Assembly: GCA_903823545.1 (NCBI GenBank)
Contig: CAIJTL010001412.1
Coordinates: forward strand, 1 to 7,508
Reading direction: 5' to 3'
DNA length: 7,508 nt
DNA from: an uncultured Planctomycetaceae bacterium
GTDB taxonomy: Bacteria; Planctomycetota; Planctomycetia; Planctomycetales; Planctomycetaceae
Under the pieces are notes generated by a model. That model saw only the letters and a program-made list of their open reading frames with translations, made no database searches and was not told where the DNA came from. How positions within the stretch are numbered: the first letter of the stretch is position 1; the number at the start of each line of letters is the position of its first letter. The position numbers were made by a program, and so were the translations under genes. Positions 5,913 through 7,508 of this stretch are shown here, piece by piece.

Positions 5913-6644
5913 ATGCGATTGGTGACATACAACATCCATAAAGGAATCGGTGGCAGTGACCGCCGCTACAACTTGGATCGGATCATTGACGTGCTCGCTT
6001 CGTTGGAAGCGGATTTCCTCTGCTTGCAGGAAGTCACGATCGATCTGCCACGCACGGGCCGACACGATCAAGCTGATCTCCTCGCCGAGAAGTTTCGACC
6101 GATGCACGCCACGTTTCAGCAGAACGTGCATTGGCGAGTCGGGGGATATGGCAACCTCGTGTTGTCGCGTTGGCCCTTTCAGGAACATCACCGAATTTCG
6201 TTGAGATTTGGCGAAAAGAAACCGCGAGGTGCACAGCTTGTCGTTGTCGAGACCCCGACGGGATTGCTGCGTCTGACGAATTGGCACTTAGGGTTGAGCG
6301 AACGCGAACGGCAATGGCAGGTGCAGCGATTGCTCGCACATCCGCAGTTTCTTGCGACGGACGAGCATCCAACGCTGATGTGTGGTGACTTCAACGATTG
6401 GCGAAACACGTTAGGTCGATCGCTCTTGGTTCCTCAGAAACTCACTCAAGCGACGTCACCTCCAGGGAAGTTCCGATCGTTCCCCGCAGTTTTCCCCGTG
6501 ATGTCTCTCGACAAAGTCTTTCATTGCAAAGCGATCACGGTTGAATCCATTCGACTCGTCAAGACGTCCAAGTCACGACAAGCGTCAGATCATCTGCCGG
6601 TCGTGGTCAACTTCTCAACAAAGCGTTCTCACCATGCTGGGTGA
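5913..6644 (+). CDS. Endonuclease/exonuclease/phosphatase (EEP) family protein, YbhP-like
   Basis: A 243-residue metal-dependent phosphoesterase of the EEP fold, which includes DNase I, exonuclease III and sphingomyelinases. Expected active-site positions are all visible: Asn7 in TYNIHKG (5-11), Glu40 in CLQEV (37-41), GNLVLSR (80-86), His125 in LTNWHLG (121-127), Asp159 and Asn161 in GDFND (158-162), Asp200 in SLDKVF (198-203), and Asp226-His227 in SDHLPV (225-230). No signal peptide or membrane helix is evident, so it is likely cytosolic or peripheral. The start at 5913 lies 6 bases after the previous stop, typical of coupled translation. Coming after cls, it recalls E. coli ybhP next to clsB, which suggests a lipid-related phosphodiester substrate rather than DNA, but the substrate is not shown by the sequence. 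Confidence 0.88.
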   Translation: MRLVTYNIHKGIGGSDRRYNLDRIIDVLASLEADFLCLQEVTIDLPRTGRHDQADLLAEKFRPMHATFQQNVHWRVGGYGNLVLSRWPFQEHHRISLRFGEKKPRGAQLVVVETPTGLLRLTNWHLGLSERERQWQVQRLLAHPQFLATDEHPTLMCGDFNDWRNTLGRSLLVPQKLTQATSPPGKFRSFPAVFPVMSLDKVFHCKAITVESIRLVKTSKSRQASDHLPVVVNFSTKRSHHAG

Positions 6645-6724
6645 AGATTTCGATTGCTCGAATGAGTCAGAACTGACAGGATCACTCGCGAACCCACAAG
6701 CTGCCGCACTCACCACTCAATTCC

Positions 6725-6728
6725 AGGA
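6725..6728 (+). promoter_or_regulatory. Ribosome binding site of the PQQ-like propeller gene
   Basis: AGGA lies 8 bases before the ATG at 6737 and overlaps an alternative in-frame ATG at 6728. It therefore favours the 6737 start. Confidence 0.45.
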
Positions 6729-6736
6729 TGACATTC

Positions 6737-7508
6737 ATGGCCACACCGCCAATCAACTCACAGTCCCGCGTTCGAGATCGTGTCGTGCGATGTGCCATAA
6801 TGGTTGGCGTGTTATTAGGTGCTGCGACTGGCAACGGAGTGGCTCAGCAGCCAGACGCCAAAGGGGAATGGCCCCAGTTTCTTGGTCCTCAACGTAACGG
6901 TCTTTCCAAAGAAACTGGATTGCTCACCGCTTGGCCGACCAATGGCCCCAAACAGGTTTGGCGAGTTCCCGGCGGCGCGGGGATGTCAGGCTTGGCAATC
7001 AGTCGCGGCCGGCTCGTCACACTGGTTCAAAAGGAAGGTCAGCAATGGTTGGTGGCTCTGAATGCTCAAACGGGGGAATCGGTTTGGCAAACGAAGCTCG
7101 CTCCTGAGTTTCGCAATGGAATGGGGAACGGGCCGAGAGGAACTCCGGCGATTGCTGGTGACTTGGTCTTCGCCTTCACGGGTGAGGGAATTCTGACCGC
7201 AGTGCAGTTTGCAGACGGCAAAACAGTTTGGTCACACAACGTCGTGAAAGAACTCGATGGATCGATTGCTGAGTACGGAATGGCTTGTTCGCCGCTTGTC
7301 GTTGGCGATCGAGTCGTCGTGACTGCTGGTGCTCCGAACGCGACTGTTGTGGCCTACGACACGAAGTCGGGCAAGCTCGCATGGTCCGCTGGGGACGATC
7401 CGGCTGGGTACTCTTCCCCAGCTTTACTGGATGTCGGCGGTCGTTCGCAGTTAGTTGTCTATTCGGGAGCGTCGGTGCTTGGACTCAAGCCCGACACCGG
7501 TGCCGTAC
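6737..7508 (+). CDS. Exported PQQ-like beta-propeller repeat protein, cut by the right window edge
   Basis: The frame is open to the window end, giving the first 257 residues. The N-terminus has an arginine-containing stretch (RVRDRVVR, 11-18), a hydrophobic core (AIMVGVLLGAA, 20-30) and a likely signal peptidase site after GNGVA (near 36), so the protein is probably exported. The mature part begins with WPQFLGPQRNG (45-55), a motif I associate with large planctomycete families of this fold. Propeller repeats follow, each with the Ala/Asp-x-x-(T/S/D)-G-x-x-x-W pattern: LNAQTGESVW (108-117), FADGKTVW (158-165), YDTKSGKLAW (207-216) and LKPDTGAV at the edge. The fold is shared by quinoprotein dehydrogenases and BamB. 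The visible part shows no catalytic residues that would separate these, so the function is open. A 92-base gap separates it from the EEP gene. Confidence 0.85.
   Translation, partial: MATPPINSQSRVRDRVVRCAIMVGVLLGAATGNGVAQQPDAKGEWPQFLGPQRNGLSKETGLLTAWPTNGPKQVWRVPGGAGMSGLAISRGRLVTLVQKEGQQWLVALNAQTGESVWQTKLAPEFRNGMGNGPRGTPAIAGDLVFAFTGEGILTAVQFADGKTVWSHNVVKELDGSIAEYGMACSPLVVGDRVVVTAGAPNATVVAYDTKSGKLAWSAGDDPAGYSSPALLDVGGRSQLVVYSGASVLGLKPDTGAV

Noticed and set aside
6666..6677. The 12-base palindrome GTCAG-AA-CTGAC between the EEP and propeller genes
   Set aside because: Five-base arms with no U-run are too weak to call a terminator or operator.

Overview
The window looks like a piece of a planctomycete chromosome. 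Three things point there: the PQQ-like beta-propeller protein at the right edge with its N-terminal WPQFLGPQRNG motif, which I associate with that phylum; a dispersed palindromic repeat with arms beginning TAACCCGAAGCG, which I recall from planctomycete genomes; and menaquinone-type genes that are not in a classical men operon. GC content is moderate by eye. The genus cannot be named from the sequence.

Layout. At 3-143 there is probably the 3' tail of a plus-strand gene cut by the left edge. It converges on a minus-strand group that is transcribed from about 3466 down to 152: ubiE/menG (quinone C-methyltransferase), ubiX (flavin prenyltransferase) and an oxalate/formate-antiporter-type MFS permease. 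A 96-base inverted repeat fills most of the ubiE-ubiX gap, and its end supplies the ubiE stop codon. A gene-poor stretch (3467-3934) separates this group from a plus-strand group and carries a second, unrelated inverted repeat with perfect 20-base arms. The plus-strand group is a cardiolipin synthase of the two-HKD type, a small membrane protein resembling the PGPGW family, an endonuclease/exonuclease/phosphatase (EEP) protein starting 6 bases after it, and an exported PQQ-like propeller protein that runs off the right edge.

How they work together. ubiE and ubiX both fit the late steps of respiratory quinone synthesis: UbiX makes the prenylated FMN cofactor for a UbiD-type decarboxylase, and UbiE methylates the prenylated ring. 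No ubiD is in the window. The cls, small membrane protein and EEP genes look like a membrane-lipid unit. The pairing of a cardiolipin synthase with an EEP protein recalls the clsB-ybhP neighbourhood of Escherichia coli. The propeller gene has its own plausible ribosome binding site and signal peptide and need not belong to that unit.

I see no tRNA, rRNA, CRISPR array, insertion sequence or defence gene. The least ordinary items are the two palindromic repeats on either side of ubiE and the cls/PGPGW-like/EEP gene set.
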